A DNA stretch of 64,000 bases from Branchiostoma floridae (taxonomy: Eukaryota; Chordata; Leptocardii; Amphioxiformes; Branchiostomatidae). The stretch's first letter is position 1. Each line of letters begins with the position of its first letter. The notes beneath the pieces are model-generated. The model ran no database searches and was not told the DNA's origin. It was given only the letters and a program-made list of their open reading frames with translations. Positions 10,601 to 23,651 of the stretch are shown in pieces. Position numbers and translations under genes: made by a program. The stretch is from assembly GCF_000003815.2 (NCBI RefSeq), contig NC_049985.1:11647699-11711698 (forward strand). Direction: 5' to 3'.

Positions 10601-13600
10601 GAACATCTGAACGCAGAGATCGTAGCAGGAACCATCACATCCAAGCAAGACGCCATGGACTACATAACGTGGACTTACTTCTTCAGGAGGCTCGTTATGA
10701 ACCCCAGGTTCGTTAAGTAGGATATCACATAGGTCTCATCAGTAGTAGATGACAAGCAGTCTATTTAACCATTGTGTAAATGTATGCATTTTGGTATTGC
10801 CACCTTGCTTAGATGACATTTCCACTGACTGTGTACTCCCTGGCCTTGGTGCTGAATTCCTGGCCTTGGTGCTGAATGACATTCACATGTGTGTGAGGGA
10901 CACAGATGTTAATTCAGAATGTTACTTCAGAAATGTTCCAGAATTGGACCAGTTTCAGTATAGAAATGCTTGGAATGAAGACTTCTGAAAATGGAGGACC
11001 GGTACAGTATTTTAACGGTGTGTTTGTTTGTCTTGATGTATGTCTGAGTTATTCCTATGTTGTAGAGGATGTGAGGTGGAAGATAGTGTACCTGGATACT
11101 GTCAACACAAGACATTTGTAGAAACTCTAGATTTTGTGGGTGTATTGTATAAGAAGTACAGTTTCATGTTTGTAAATGATACATGATGAGAGTTCTGTGT
11201 TCCTTACAGTTACTATGAGTTGGAGGATGCAGACCACGACAGCATCAACACCTTCCTGTCAGGACTGGTGGAGAAGGCACTGTTAGACCTGGAGTCCTGT
11301 TATTGTATCGCAACTGCAGAGGTTTGTTTATAAACATTCTCTTGTTCCTTTGTCAGCATACAGTAGATGACATACATCCTGAAGTGTCGCCAGTTATATT
11401 TTTTAAGGTGACCTCTCTGGCACAAATTAGTAACACTACGAACATGTCTACCTTAATGTTACTACTGTACTAGCTACAGGATTGATTCAACCACAAACAC
11501 CACAAAAGCCTCCTTTTTCCTCTAACAGCAAAATTAAACAACAATGACACTGAATTTACAATTTACATGATGTTAGGTTTACCACAGCAAATCTGTGGTC
11601 ATTCTTGGAATATGTAGCCGTCATAACATTGATTTTAAATACATCAATGAAGGTTAGACATCCAGGTAATAAGTTACGCCAAAAAGCAGTCACTCAAGCA
11701 ACTGGATATGATTTTGGAAATGGTCAGACATTTCAGATAGCATCCAGTATCTTTTGTCAGTAACTCTGAAGTGATCTTGGAGAAACTGGTCTTTTATACC
11801 CTATGACTGAAAAAAAGGTTAAGACAATTTTGGGTGTCCAATAGGAAACAAGGTAAGACATTGATTTTCACTGTTTAGGACAACCGTGGAGTTGAGCCCC
11901 AGACCCTGGGGAGGATCGCCTCCTACTACTACCTGAGTCACTACACTGTCAAGATGTTCAGGGACAGGATGTCTGCAACTACTACCATGAAGGATCTCAT
12001 CTCTCTGCTTGCTGTAAGTACAAACCTTGCTTTGAAATTGAAATTGTATCTTCAAAACATGTATTTTTAATTTGGAATTTTATACTTGATTTTTATGGGG
12101 TTTAGGGCCGTTCTGGGGAATACACTTAGCCAAGTATATGGAATGATACAGATGTTTGCACAGTAACCCTCACATCCATTTTTGTATATCAGTTTTAGAA
12201 ATTTGTTAGAGATCCCAATTCATATTTTCTAGACTTGCTTTTGGCCTCCTTCTGTAATGTTAAGATTAAATGGCCTGTAATGTATGTTGTTTATTGTAAA
12301 CATTTCCATTTTTTTTAAAGGCATGACCTACTAAATGTCCATACTACTGTCAGTGGTAATACAATGTCTTTATCTTGCCTTTTCTGCAGTGATTCTAAAG
12401 ACATTTCACCATGTGACTTTTTAACATTTCAGGACACCAAGGAGTATGCAGAGTTGCCTGTTCGACACAATGAAGATGCACTCAACAGGTAAAATCACGA
12501 TTTATATAATATGTATCACCTTTCATTCCAGTGTATGGTGGTTAATGCTGAGAACTTTTTAGTCGGCTAAGCAGAATAAAAAATTATTTAATCTCAGTGC
12601 TAAGTTTTCACTGAAATGAAAAAATGTTCAAAATTGTTTGCAATCACCCCCTCCTTATATGTATGTGTTGAAATAGAATAGCCCTTGAATTATTGTACTT
12701 CAAGAGCCCTTAAATTGTTGTATTTATTTATGTACTTTTATTGTACTTTACACAAAAACATTATTTGCTGATGCAGATACTTATTTCTAGTTATATCTTG
12801 TCTTTTGTTCAGTGAACTAGCGAAGCACCTTCCCCTGGAGGTTGACCCGTACAGTTACGACAGCTCCCACACCAAGGCCCACCTCCTTCTACAGGCTCAC
12901 TTCTCCCGTCAGCAGCTGCCCAGTACTGACTACCTCACCGACACCAAGTCTGTACTGGATCAGGCACTCAGGATCTTACAGGTTAGGAGCTTATCTTCTC
13001 CTTTGAACATAAAATTTTGTAAGGAAATAAACAAACTTGAAGCAGGTTTTTAAGTTTGATAACAGGGTCCTAAATGTCACCATAGCAAAGAAGCAAGACA
13101 GTAGTAGAGTAATCACAAGTGGATACAAAGCTTACAAAATATACCTGTCATTGAAGAGGTTCATCAGTCATGTATGAGTAAGTTGATAAGATAATTTTTC
13201 AATCAGTGACTCTTGAAAACACTTGTAAAACACGTACCTCCAAATTTTTCATGTCTGCTCAGTACATCTTAATCACCTAGTCTCACAAAACTAGGTCCGA
13301 GACATACGTGGATAGAAGAGTAGGGGTAGGTAGGCAGCTTCTAGCCGTCATTGCAGTCCAGCTTGTCACCTTCCAACTGGATGTGGACTGTGTTTTACAT
13401 ATTTTCAAGAGTCACTCATTGTAGAATTATTTTAGTAAAATATACACAATTGCTATATACTACTATAGTGAAAGCCCAAGAGAGCAAATAACTTACTCAT
13501 GAAATTTTGATGCATCTCATGTTGTTTCAGTTCACATGGCAATGTTTTGATGTAGGTCTGCTGAGCTAAGCCCCAGTGATGTATCATGTGGATTGTGGAT

Positions 13601-16600
13601 GTTCTCATACTTGTGTCCCCAGGCCATGACTGATGTGACAGCTGACGAGGGCTGGCTCATCCCCACCCTGTCCATCATGCAGCTGATACAGATGGCTGTA
13701 CAGGGCTGCTGGGCTAACGACTCCAGCCTGCTCAACCTGCCACACATACAGAAACAACAGCTGCACTGTTTCAGGTAAACTGTCTGAACATGTTGATAAC
13801 AGGAAAGTAATTGTATTACCTGCATGAAAACAGAGATATTGTTTTTGGTTTGTTCCTGCGGTGTAAGTGTAGCGTAACTAGTAGCACATTGGGCTCAGAA
13901 TCAAGAGGTCCCAAGTTCGATACTCGCCATGCCCCCAAGTTGTGCCCTTGCAAAAGTCTTGCACGGTTTTAGCTTACGGTGGATTGACGCCCATCAAGCC
14001 TCTTCAGCTAATGTGTCTTAATGTGTGCCAAAACATACTACTGATTTTATGTGCCAGTGTGCCAACATCTGCACATTGACGTCCACCAAAAGCTGTTAAA
14101 TTGTTATTATTATTACTATTTTTTATCATTATTAATGTTCCTCCAGGCTAGGGTGCAACTTTGTTCCTGGGCTTAGTTATATGAACAGGATTGGAGAGAA
14201 AATAAACATGTAGTATAAAAGGGAAAGATAATCTATAATGACAACAGAAATTTAAAAGATATGAAAGGTTTACCAGATTGGTGTCAGTTTGCTCTTACCA
14301 TACAAATGTATAATGCAACGAAGAATGGTCAACTAGGGTCATTTATGAATTTGAAGTTTTGCTGCCATGTTGTCCTGTACAGACACAGCAATGGCCGCCC
14401 CATCCAGTGTCTGCCTGAGCTGATGGCAGTTTGTAGGAAGGGACCTCACATCCTCAGGAACATGCTGCAAGATTCTCTCACCCCCCAGCAGATAGAACAG
14501 GTAAGGGTAATGTCACATTTCCAAACCAGGGTCGGACTGTTTGTGAACAAGAAAAGTGGAAATGTATACTAGGTAAAAACATACACAAATAATGCCCACA
14601 ATTATTATCTTAACGTCTTGTGCAGTGTCTTTTATCATAGATGTAATATAAAACGTCTTTGCTTCCATATCATACTTTTTTTATTCACAAAATCTGACGA
14701 CCAGGCCCCTGTTTGGAAATGTGACATAGGCTTAAGTAGGGGACTACCATATGTGCAACTCTTCATACCTTCTGTACTTGTCAGTAGAGTTAGTAAGAAA
14801 TATATTGAGAGGACACAACAGAGCATGAGCATGTTTTCAGCTGTTGTCCTATATTTTAGTCTAGTAAAACAAGCCTGTCATTGAAACATCAGTGTCGTAT
14901 AGCCAGTATACAGCTTATATATTGATTCAGCAACCTGTCACAACTTTGCAGACCTAATTCCAGTTATGGACTTTGCAAACTGTTTACAGCAATACTAAAT
15001 TCTGTCATATTCAAAAACATATGCTTTGATCTAAACTTCTAAAGACATTCTGATGAGACACCTGTTACTGTACTGCAGGTGTGGAAGGTTGTGCAGCAGC
15101 TCCCCCTTGTGGATGTTACCATGAGTGTAGTGGGCTGGTGGGAGGACAACCCAGACCAGCAGCAGACTAAGCCTGTCACCGTCACTGCCAGTAAGTTCAT
15201 GTACCACACTACCTTACACTGGAGACCAATAGTACTGTTGATTTTGGCAGTACCTTTTGTGATGGAGCCTTACAGTGTAAGATGGCAACTACTTGTGGCT
15301 TGTGGCTGTTAGTAACAGTAGGTGTTGCCTGTACCAGGTGGTTGCCTGGCCAGGTTTGACTGTGTATGTTTTGCATTTACATGAAAAAAGGCTGTCCATC
15401 TGCCAGTCTGTCTTTCCACCCAGACACAAGACTTACGTGAATGTATTTCAATCTAAAGAGATATGTAAAGACAGATATTGTTCAGCTGTTACTTATGATC
15501 GTAAATGCTGTTAGATATCCTGACTTCAAGGTCTTCATGCTGCTTCCTTGATCAACAGGTCGGAGGAAGACTGATTCGGAGTGGATGAAGGTCCATGCTG
15601 ACCAGCAATATGTACTACAGGTCAACCTGGCATGCCTCAACAAGACTGGAAAGGTACTAGTATCACCACTTCAATCCAAACCCTTTATACACCCAACAAA
15701 CTTAAGAAAAGTTTGTAAACTCTAAAAACAGTGTGGGTATTTGACATAGTGACGTCACAGCTGCCATGCTAGTTGATTCTGAAACAATCAAACATTTGAA
15801 GTAGCAGATAACATTATAATTACATGGCAATATTGACATAGACGTCAGTGTGTCTATGTGGCCTAACAGTTAGAGCGTTGGAATCCAGGTTCAATACTTG
15901 CCATGGTCTGATGCTATGCATTGGGAAAGGCACTGAACACCACTTCCCCTGACATGGAGTGTTTGTTTGATGTCCACCGATCGCCTGGGTCTCAAGTGTG
16001 CCAACCAAAAATGCAAACAGCTTTGGTACGCCAGTGTGGTAACATCTGCACATTTGCCGCTAAGAGATGTAAAAGTTTTTAACTTTCTATTCTTTATTGA
16101 CAAACACACATTCAAATTTACCTGGACCATTTTCGTACTTAATCGTCCAACAAAACATTGTAGTTAAAAACCCAGAACATGGAAACAGTAAGACAGTAGA
16201 AGAATGAATCATTACATTAAAATAGATTTTATACTTACTGTGCTGTTTACCCTGGATTCATACTGACTTTCATAGACTAACTTAAAGGCTGTTATGTTGA
16301 CATACTGTTTCCTGTTGTGTTGACAGAGGAAGGCCCATGCACCCCGGTTCCCTAAGGCTAAAGATGAGGGCTGGTGGTTGGTGCTGGGGGACATGGACAG
16401 GAGAGAACTGCTGGCCATGAAGAGACTGGGACCCATCAGACAACAGAAAGTACCTCTGGCCTTCTACACACCAGAGACTGTGGGCAGGTAGGGATGGCAC
16501 TGGCACATTTAAAGTTACAGCTACAAGTTATGGTTTAGAGTTAGCCTTTAGACTTGCGTAGACGTATTCTATGCTCTTCTTCACCATTTGTTCTACACCC

Positions 16601-17415
16601 CTTTCTTGTTACAGCCCTTGGAATTTTCAATAAACTGTTATTATTTAACGGGGCATTCAACTCCAGGAGGGGTGTTATTTTCCATAAACAGCCAACATTT
16701 TGTTACATTCCACTTGTGATGAATTACACAATTTGTGTTTTGTAAAACAATTTTACAAATTAAAATGTCATTTGCATTTAAGCTGTAAAAGCCACATGTA
16801 TGATGATTCCAATTGTTTACTCAGGTACCTGTACGTTGTCTACCTGATGAGTGACTGTTATGTGGGGCTGGACCAGCAATATGATGTTGCTCTGGAGGTC
16901 ATCCCGGCCGACATTCAAACTCAGGTAACCTCTTTGTCTATCTGTTGTTGTATGAAAGTATGCATTAATCTAGAACGCTAAAAAAAAGCTAAAGTTGCCA
17001 ATACATCAGAACAAGGGGGTTAAACTCCTTGATCAGAAGATGCATCGGACCCGGCACCCATCTCCTCTTCAAAGCCCTGGGCCACACACAGGTGCAAGCA
17101 CTACAGCAGGGGGGTAATCCACTGGTAGTGCAGTGTGTTTAGCTTCCATACTATTCCTCTTAGCAGAGAAAAAAGTATGTACCATTTTTAAGACTTTTTG
17201 GTATGACCCGGCTACAGCATCCTTGGTAGTCTCCCATCCAAGCACTGACCACAGTGCACTTTGCTTAACTCCTGAGATCAAGGGATCGGGTGTATCAGGG
17301 CACCACAGCCGTAGCCCTTAATCTAGAATGCAAACACCATTAAATGAATAAATGACAACTTTTCTTGTTCTGTTCCGTTCTGTTGTAGGTGAACTCAGAG
17401 GTGGTTGCTGAGTGA
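7624..17415 (+). CDS. ASCC3: ASCC3 helicase, C-terminal part (17 exons; 5' end outside window)
   Basis: A Ski2-like 3'-5' DNA/RNA helicase of the activating signal cointegrator complex (ribosome-quality-control trigger complex and alkylation repair with ALKBH3). Exons: 7624-7744, 8368-8510, 8859-8996, 9480-9600, 10098-10230, 10582-10707, 11210-11321, 11879-12013, 12433-12488, 12813-12981, 13623-13774, 14383-14500, 15079-15190, 15559-15653, 16327-16487, 16825-16924, 17389-17415. All are bounded by AG/GT and stay in frame, giving 672 residues and a stop. The first exon encodes [16 protein letters not shown] after motif III of the second helicase cassette. Then come RecA2 ([14 protein letters not shown]), motif V ([12 protein letters not shown]), motif VI ([12 protein letters not shown]), the winged helix and the Sec63 domain, ending NSEVVAE. 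ATP-binding and DExH exons are absent. ASCC3 fits better than SNRNP200, judged by [26 protein letters not shown] and LPVRHNED. Confidence 0.93.
9960..10062 (-). repeat. tRNA-derived SINE head (intronic)
   Basis: On the minus strand a perfect pol III A box, tagctcaactgg (10046-10035), is followed by a B-box-like ggttccaattg (10010-10000). The cloverleaf is not intact, so this is a SINE head or tRNA relic, not a functional tRNA. It lies in the ASCC3 intron between 9600 and 10098. Confidence 0.6.
10840..10878 (+). repeat. Short tandem duplication (about 20 bp unit, two copies)
   Basis: The unit cctggccttggtgctgaat occurs twice in a row within an ASCC3 intron. Confidence 0.8.
11650..11766. repeat. 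Dispersed repeat, copy A
   Basis: About 117 bp closely matching 26551-26668 in the sulfatase intron, with shared blocks such as gcagt.actcaagcaact and atatgattttgga.atgg. Its class is unknown. It lies in an ASCC3 intron just before the exon at 11879. Confidence 0.8.
13861..14125 (+). repeat. tRNA-derived SINE, copy 1
   Basis: The tRNA-like head has an A-box-like tagcgtaactagtag and a B-box-like aagttcgatactc (around 13913-13925). It is followed by a body and a 3' module, gccagtgtgccaacatctgc (14053 onward), and ends in an (ATT)-rich tail. The 3' module is shared with the element at 15850-16086, which defines a family. It lies in the ASCC3 intron after the exon at 13623-13774. Confidence 0.72.
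15850..16086 (+). repeat. tRNA-derived SINE, copy 2 (same family)
   Basis: The head has an A-box-like tggcctaacagttagagcg and a B-box-like ggttcaatacttgcc. The 3' module gccagtgtggtaacatctgc at 16030 matches copy 1. It lies in the ASCC3 intron between 15653 and 16327, in the same orientation as the gene. Confidence 0.72.
17025..17320 (-). repeat. 5S rRNA-derived SINE (SINE3-type)
   Basis: On the minus strand, 17317 down to 17205 reads as a diverged 5S rRNA: gggctacggctgtggtgccc, then cccgatcccttgatctcagg, then gagttaagcaaag (A box) and tgcttggatgggagact (C box). It lacks the clean 5S end and continues into an unrelated body of about 180 bp. That layout is typical of a 5S-derived SINE rather than a 5S gene. 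It lies in the last ASCC3 intron. Confidence 0.78.
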
Positions 17416-18578
17416 CAGCCTTCAGGATGCACACCCCTGATCCACCATCACATTTTGCAATGGTCACCATTATAGCAATGGAAAATTGGTTTTGAATCAA
17501 CTGCAATATGGACTTTCATGACAAGTCACAGATTACCAATGCCAATGTCTGCTTCAGTTTCAAATGCCCATTTATTATCCTGCATATGGTTAAAACAAGA
17601 AATGTTACATAACAAGTACAGTCAATCTTTAAGGATACAGAGAAAATAAGACAGATATGATAACCCTAGATTGTATGTATTCTGGAAATTAAGATATACA
17701 GTTAGGTAAGACAGATAAGTGCCCCTTCGTATTTCCCAGAAAAGTTATTTTAAGAAGACAATTGAAAAATGTACATAGATTTGAGGTTGTTGACAAATTG
17801 AAATGAATTGTATTTCTGTCACATGTTACAAATCCTTGATCTTGATACATGTAAGTCCCTTAAAAACGGTTTAAGACTAAGCAAAGCACTCCATGTACTT
17901 AGAGAAAACAAAAACTGCAACATTACTGTTGAAATGGTCTTTTTTTATAATTTATTTAGTCTGATATGGAATGAAAACACCATGACTATTATAACTTATA
18001 CGAACTACTGAACTGTAATATTGGGCTTACTGGACCTCTTCAAAGTGCCAAAATTCTTGACAATGTTGGAGTTGGAACCTGTTTAAAGCATATGTTGAAT
18101 GAAATCAAAACAATATGTTGGAATGAATAGTCATTACAAAACCACCTAATATGTTCAATGAACATAATGAGAATAGCTTTGCCTTGAAAAGAGTATTGCT
18201 CTCTATATATAACAGATAACAGGATGTCAGATATTCATATTATATTTACATCCCTTATGTTATAATTCAAAGCTGACATCCAACACTTATTTAACATACA
18301 GGAATCAGTATGTGTTTCTGACATATGTTCCTTGATATGATAAACAAGTTTATTTGCAAAATCATTCCCGAAGGCTAATTGCAAGAACATTCTTGAGGGA
18401 AACAAAATACAATGTAGTACATTTTGCCTGGCAAGGTTTTTGCCCCATGTACACTGCATACTAGAGCCCTTTGAGGTGTTAAGGCAGACTGGAAAGAGTA
18501 GTCTGGGGCATGTTTAGCTTCTGTGCATTGGAAAGCTATCGCCATGTGTTACATCTGCTTCCCAAGTATTCATGTGAC

Positions 18579-18584
18579 AATAAA
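18579..18584 (+). terminator. Probable ASCC3 polyadenylation signal
   Basis: The first clear AATAAA downstream of the ASCC3 stop codon at 17415, implying a 3' UTR of about 1.2 kb. Position-based inference only. Confidence 0.45.
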
Positions 18585-18752
18585 GATCATGATTACTTAC
18601 ATGATTGTTGATGATGTGTTTTCACTTTATTGTCATTTTTTTGGAGTTAATGTAACTGTTGGTTTTCCAAAGCTTGTTCTTCCAAAAAGTACCAGTTGTT
18701 TTCAAACACCTGTAACTCTTTTTAAAAATGTATTGAACACCAGGATATCTAA

Positions 18753-19045
18753 AGGTGGGTTCACACCTCCATATTTTCTCAATATGAGGTCCGTATGGAA
18801 GTGTAAGCCTCTACCAGGCTCCACAGGTTGTTGGAAAAATAATAGAAATTGGACAAATATAGACAGATAACATGCCAAAGCCAACGGGGTTACGGGTCAC
18901 AAACCATACTCCTCGGCCAGCGAACTCAACTGGCATGTTCTGCATCTATATTTGTACTATTTTTGTAGTGACCCGTGGAGCCTGGTAGAGGCTAAGAACT
19001 CCAGACGACCTCAAACAGACTTGAATATATAATGCATGTGTGGAC
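18753..19045. mobile_element. Palindromic element (agcctctaccaggctccac family)
   Basis: A near-perfect inverted repeat: 18806-18824 (agcctctaccaggctccac) against 18975-18993, with weaker inverted similarity inward (...caaatatag...aacatgcc) and outward (tgaggtc...). A related copy lies at 62833-62973. There are no coding motifs. The outer ends and target duplication are not resolved. Confidence 0.65.
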
Positions 19046-19049
19046 ACTG

Positions 19050-22000
19050 AACATGAAGTCTGCATGTGTACTAATGCCTCATCACCAGATCTCTTTATTA
19101 GCTTTAAACCATCCTGTTTTAGATGTTGCGGTCTTATGATTTGGGTAACCGACGATAAATAAGAAATTGAATATCAACTTTTAAGAATGTTGTTTTAAGA
19201 ATATTGTTGGTATGCCGTTTTTGCGACAGCTGATATTCCAGATTTCTTTATCTGCAGCGTTTGCTGTACACATTTCAGTCAGTTGTCTATAGACCCACTG
19301 AAACGTAACAATTTGGGGGTCACGTAAGGTTGAAAACACACGATATGTACATTGGGCACGTGGGCACAACAAAGGTGTAGGGAAACCGGTGCGCTATTTT
19401 AGTACTTGTACGAATAAACACAAGAGTGCACAGACCACCGAACGTCCCCTAATACCAGTAGTAGTAATGTCGCGTATAAGGGTAATTAGCACCTGAATGT
19501 TCACTGGGGAGATTCTTCACACACACACAATCGGTTCTGACAACAGCTTCATTTTCTCCCAGGTGAATTATTTTCTTGTGTGTTAGTACATGTGTGCATT
19601 GCTTTTGATATTTACTTCTCTCTCAAGGTAGGTGTGTACTAGTATTCAGCTCGCGCACTCATATCCCTACTGTGACTATTGTAGAAAGACAAATTCCTAT
19701 ACGACCGATGAATATGTGTAGTTTGACCTAATTCTGATCAGTAATTGGGCAACTGTGCGACAGCAAATCGGGGACATTGTTTGGATTGCCATTGATCGTT
19801 TGTGCCTTGTGCCGGTGATATTTGGCTGTCTTCCGACGGTAAATTACATTGTCGTAAATCCCCATCAACGTTCTACCTAGGTAAGAAAAAACAACGCCTC
19901 GTTGATTGTGACTCAGTGTGAGGAAAGGTGACTCCAAATTCAGGCATTTTTTCCGTGACTGCGCATGTATTACTGTAAACAAATTACTCCTTTGAAATGT
20001 TTCTGTTGTGTTTGAAACCTAGATTGATGTTGAAGCTGTTGCACCTCCCCTCTCCATGACTGTTGTGTCGCAGCTATGTGGTCTTGTCCCTTAAAATATA
20101 CCCTACCACGGTTCTTAATTAAGTTCTGTACCGTGTTCTAGTTGTATGTCCTTCTCTGCCACTGTAAAAACGCTAGTTCTGGTCTGTGCGTTCGTAAGCC
20201 GGGAAAGGTCGCACCTATTCAAAGTGGGTTATTCGGTTAAAGTTCGTCGAAAGGGACAGGTAAACATAACACCTGAGTAGGGTAAAGGTTGAAAAGGTGT
20301 GCTGTACCGGATAACAATAACTGTACTGTGAAAGTGCTTTAAATAGTCATAATTTCCGTTAGATACAATGTAGTCTGTTATTCGTGAGCCTGTGGTATAT
20401 CATGACATATCGTTAGTCCGACGAAGTTGTTGGCTATTCATAAAGTTGAGTGTGCACATGTGTGACCTTTGTGACGACTGACCCGAGCCCCACTGTGAAG
20501 GTCACATGAGCTTATGACATCGATTTGTTTTTGTAGGGCACGGGTGTCAGCTGAAAGCTTACAAGATATCGTCAATATTTTTTACTCTTCGAATGTTGTT
20601 TTGTTCAGCCTTCGTGTGGCAGAAATAGTATCGTTTGATGCCGTGAGCATTATGTTAATGTTTATAATCATAAGTAGTGATCAACCGAGAACATGCTATA
20701 CTATGCTCATTCTAGCCCATAACACTGAGGAAGCCACACGGCGAAACATGTTTGTTGTGTACTGGTTCGAAAAAAAAAAGTTCCTAAACGGGGAACATGC
20801 GGCTCCAGCGTCTTTTCTGAAGATGTGGCGTCAGTGTGGACGGTTGGCTTGAGTGTGTCCTTCTCCACGTACTGTATAATCATGAATCAAGTTTCAACGG
20901 CACAAGTAAAGTAAACATGATCATAGTGGTGCGTTTGTTACGTGCGGTTTGTTTTTCCTTTATATACGTTAATGTGTTTAATCAGGGTCAATCTCCTTGT
21001 ACTACCAAGCAAGTGCATTCAGACTGTTTTATTCTCAGTCAAGTTTTTGGTCGTCCTTCTTGTTCACTGTGTGCACTCTTTTCTTATGTTTTGTGGATTT
21101 ATTGTTCCTGAAATATTCACGTACAAATCATTTCAGTAGCATAGCTGCATTGATAGAATTATGGTATGAAACTTCACATAATTTATTATAATAAGTCACA
21201 CAAAATACTTCAATGTAGGTGAAACGTCAACGCTGTAAGGTCCAAACAAACATTGAATGTTTTCTGTAAAATATTAGCTTTGTTTCTTACTCTATGTTAC
21301 AGTGCCCCAGCTAGGAACTCAGTGGCTGCCTGCTAAAACGGTAAATTCGCTACTACATATACTTGACGTTTTCGACGTTGTATTGTCTTGCAATTGTATT
21401 ATTAAGGTTTAAGAAATACCCATTGTCTGTATATTAACATGGGAACCTTCCCATCGTGGTTCCAGCTAGTCCGCCCCCTGATCGCTTCTCCGCAAAATCT
21501 CTGCGGAGGTATTCTATCGAGAAAAGTGGTCGCTGGGGTTAGAAGAATGTTGAGTCCAGGATATATCTATGGTGTTTCTCTTGCGTTACCAAAGTCTTGC
21601 CAACTCCATCCCTTTTTATGGTCAATCACTGGCAAGGGACAGAAAATGTTCGATCTGACATCTGAGTAATGAAACGAAACGGAATTCCAAGTAGTCTTGC
21701 AAATTTTAATCTAACAACTGCAAAACCCATGTCTCAGTACCGACTATCCCTAATAAATATATCTACCGCATTCAACAGCCTTCAAAATTTATTAGGATAT
21801 TGAAAATAGCATATATCAGCGGCATTCAGCATGTTTTCATTCCTGTGTTAATTGTTGTGGGTGTGTTGTATTTTGACAGTAGAACATCGTTCCTTACACA
21901 ATACTGGGGGGTATTGAAACATAATTTCCATATTGACAGAAAATATTGACAAAAAATATAGAAACTGTATTCAGGATATTTTGTTTGTGGAGCAGTTTTC

Positions 22001-23640
22001 CGTTTAGCAATCCGGTCTTGTCAATCTCATCATATGTATATGCAACCATTGTAAACTTATGAATATCGTCTTTTTGCATGAAATTACTTTCACGGCACGC
22101 GAAATGATAGCATTGCTTATTCCATCTATTCCATACCCCCCCCCCCCCCAAAAAAAACATTCGATTTGTGATAAATGGGTGGACTAAGTCATATGACCGT
22201 GGTTTTAGCTGTCGTTCGAAATCTAAAGATCTTTGAAAACAGGCGTGATAGTAAATACCCCTAACTAGGTGAAAGGTGGTTCTCGTGTCTATAATGTAAA
22301 TATCCCGTCTGGTGAGTTCATTGGCACAGACGTGGCGCGCCGCCAAAGCTTACTAAAAAGGTACGTCTCCGTTAGTTAGAATACGTTTGTAGTGCAATCT
22401 TCGTTCCAGTAGCCCATTTCTGTGTGGACAAGCGCACACACGAGTATGAATTTTTCTACGTTTGCTATCGGAAACCATTAACCGAGAGATTTACATTTAT
22501 AGCCTGTCGAGTAGCGCTGAAAGTTGCCAGCCCTTCCCTGGTGTTCGTCCACATGTACATGAAGTTAAAATCATTCAGTCAGAAAAGAGCTATCTTTTGT
22601 CTAATCATATCATCCTGTGACGGTAAAGTTTTGTTAAACTAAAGAAGAAAAACTTTAACCTTACCGGAAATCCAGCTCTATAGACTTGTTTTAACATGTT
22701 AAACAGCAGATCTAGAAAGCATAAAGCTGGTAATTTATAGTTCTGCCTTCAACCTTTCCTTGTCTAGGGTGACATTTGCTGTCTACAAACCGTCTGCTTG
22801 GCTAGGGATCCAACAGACTCTGCTTTCGTCACATTTACACAGTTTTTTTTAACCTCCTTGATTTACATTTCTACCTAACGTTTCAGACCCTTTGAGGGGG
22901 GCTGCGAATAGCCAACTGTTTGCTTGGTATCTATCTTAAAAGTTTATGTCAAAGTTGGCTCATGTATAGCTATTGTCACACTGTATACGTAGCGAAAAAT
23001 GTCAGCAAACCATAAAAACTGTCCCATGAACACGATCAGTTCCAGTAGTATTTAGACCTGCCCGAGCCATTTTTAGCTTGTACCCTGCACCCTTCTTGTT
23101 TTTATAAGCCCGGGGGCATAAGGGGTCACGTGTGTGTCCATAGGCCTTGGCCTTGGCAGTCCGTATTTACTGAATATGTCATCAAATGGGCTGGTTGGTT
23201 GCCTCCTCAGACTAACAGGGTTTTTTTGGGGGGGGGGGGGGGACTTGCGATTTTTAACATGGGTCAGTTTCTCAAAAGCAGGGAACCTCGAAGCCGAATT
23301 TAAGAGCTTGAATCAATCCCCTCCCCCCATAATAAAGTGCCGTTACGTAGTAGTAGAAAGTCTACGAAGGAGGCTTCCTGGTTGGAGGGTGCTATGGCTG
23401 CCGCATTTGATCGATGTTACTATTAAGGAATGCTTTCCATTGAAAGGGCCGCCTTCGGCTACAAAAACTAACTGCCAGTCGGTTATAACGACAATGTGAC
23501 TCGTTGTGCCAAGGCGCCCGTCCTTTTACTGATTGCACGAACACAAAAGCCTTTGGAACTGCTGCTACTACTCAGGATAAAGTTGGGTCGGGGCGCACTG
23601 CCCGGGTACGCTGCTCCAGTGCAAGAAGCACCAAAGAAAC
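19050..23640. other. Intergenic region, no gene recognised
   Basis: No conserved protein domain or exon chain was seen on either strand. The region contains homopolymer runs (C then A at 22138-22157; T then G at about 23221-23242). Some 5' non-coding exons of the sulfatase gene could lie here, but I cannot identify them from sequence alone. Confidence 0.45.
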
Positions 23641-23642
23641 CA

Positions 23643-23651
23643 TATATAAAG
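23643..23651 (+). promoter_or_regulatory. TATA-like box upstream of sulfatase gene
   Basis: The string tatataaag lies about 310 bp upstream of the sulfatase start codon. It could be the core promoter with transcription starting near 23670 and an intron removed at the AG of 23957-23958. An AATAAA at 23701-23706 makes a short LTR-like relic an alternative. Confidence 0.35.

Noticed and set aside
13861-13935. Functional tRNA gene
   Set aside because: A and B boxes are degenerate and no full cloverleaf is apparent; the sequence continues into a shared SINE body.
17205-17317. Functional 5S rRNA gene
   Set aside because: Too many changes from 5S, no clean termination signal, and sequence continuing into a SINE-like body.
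7624-17415. SNRNP200 (Brr2), a related helicase
   Set aside because: The C-terminal blocks and the overall C-terminal length match ASCC3 better.
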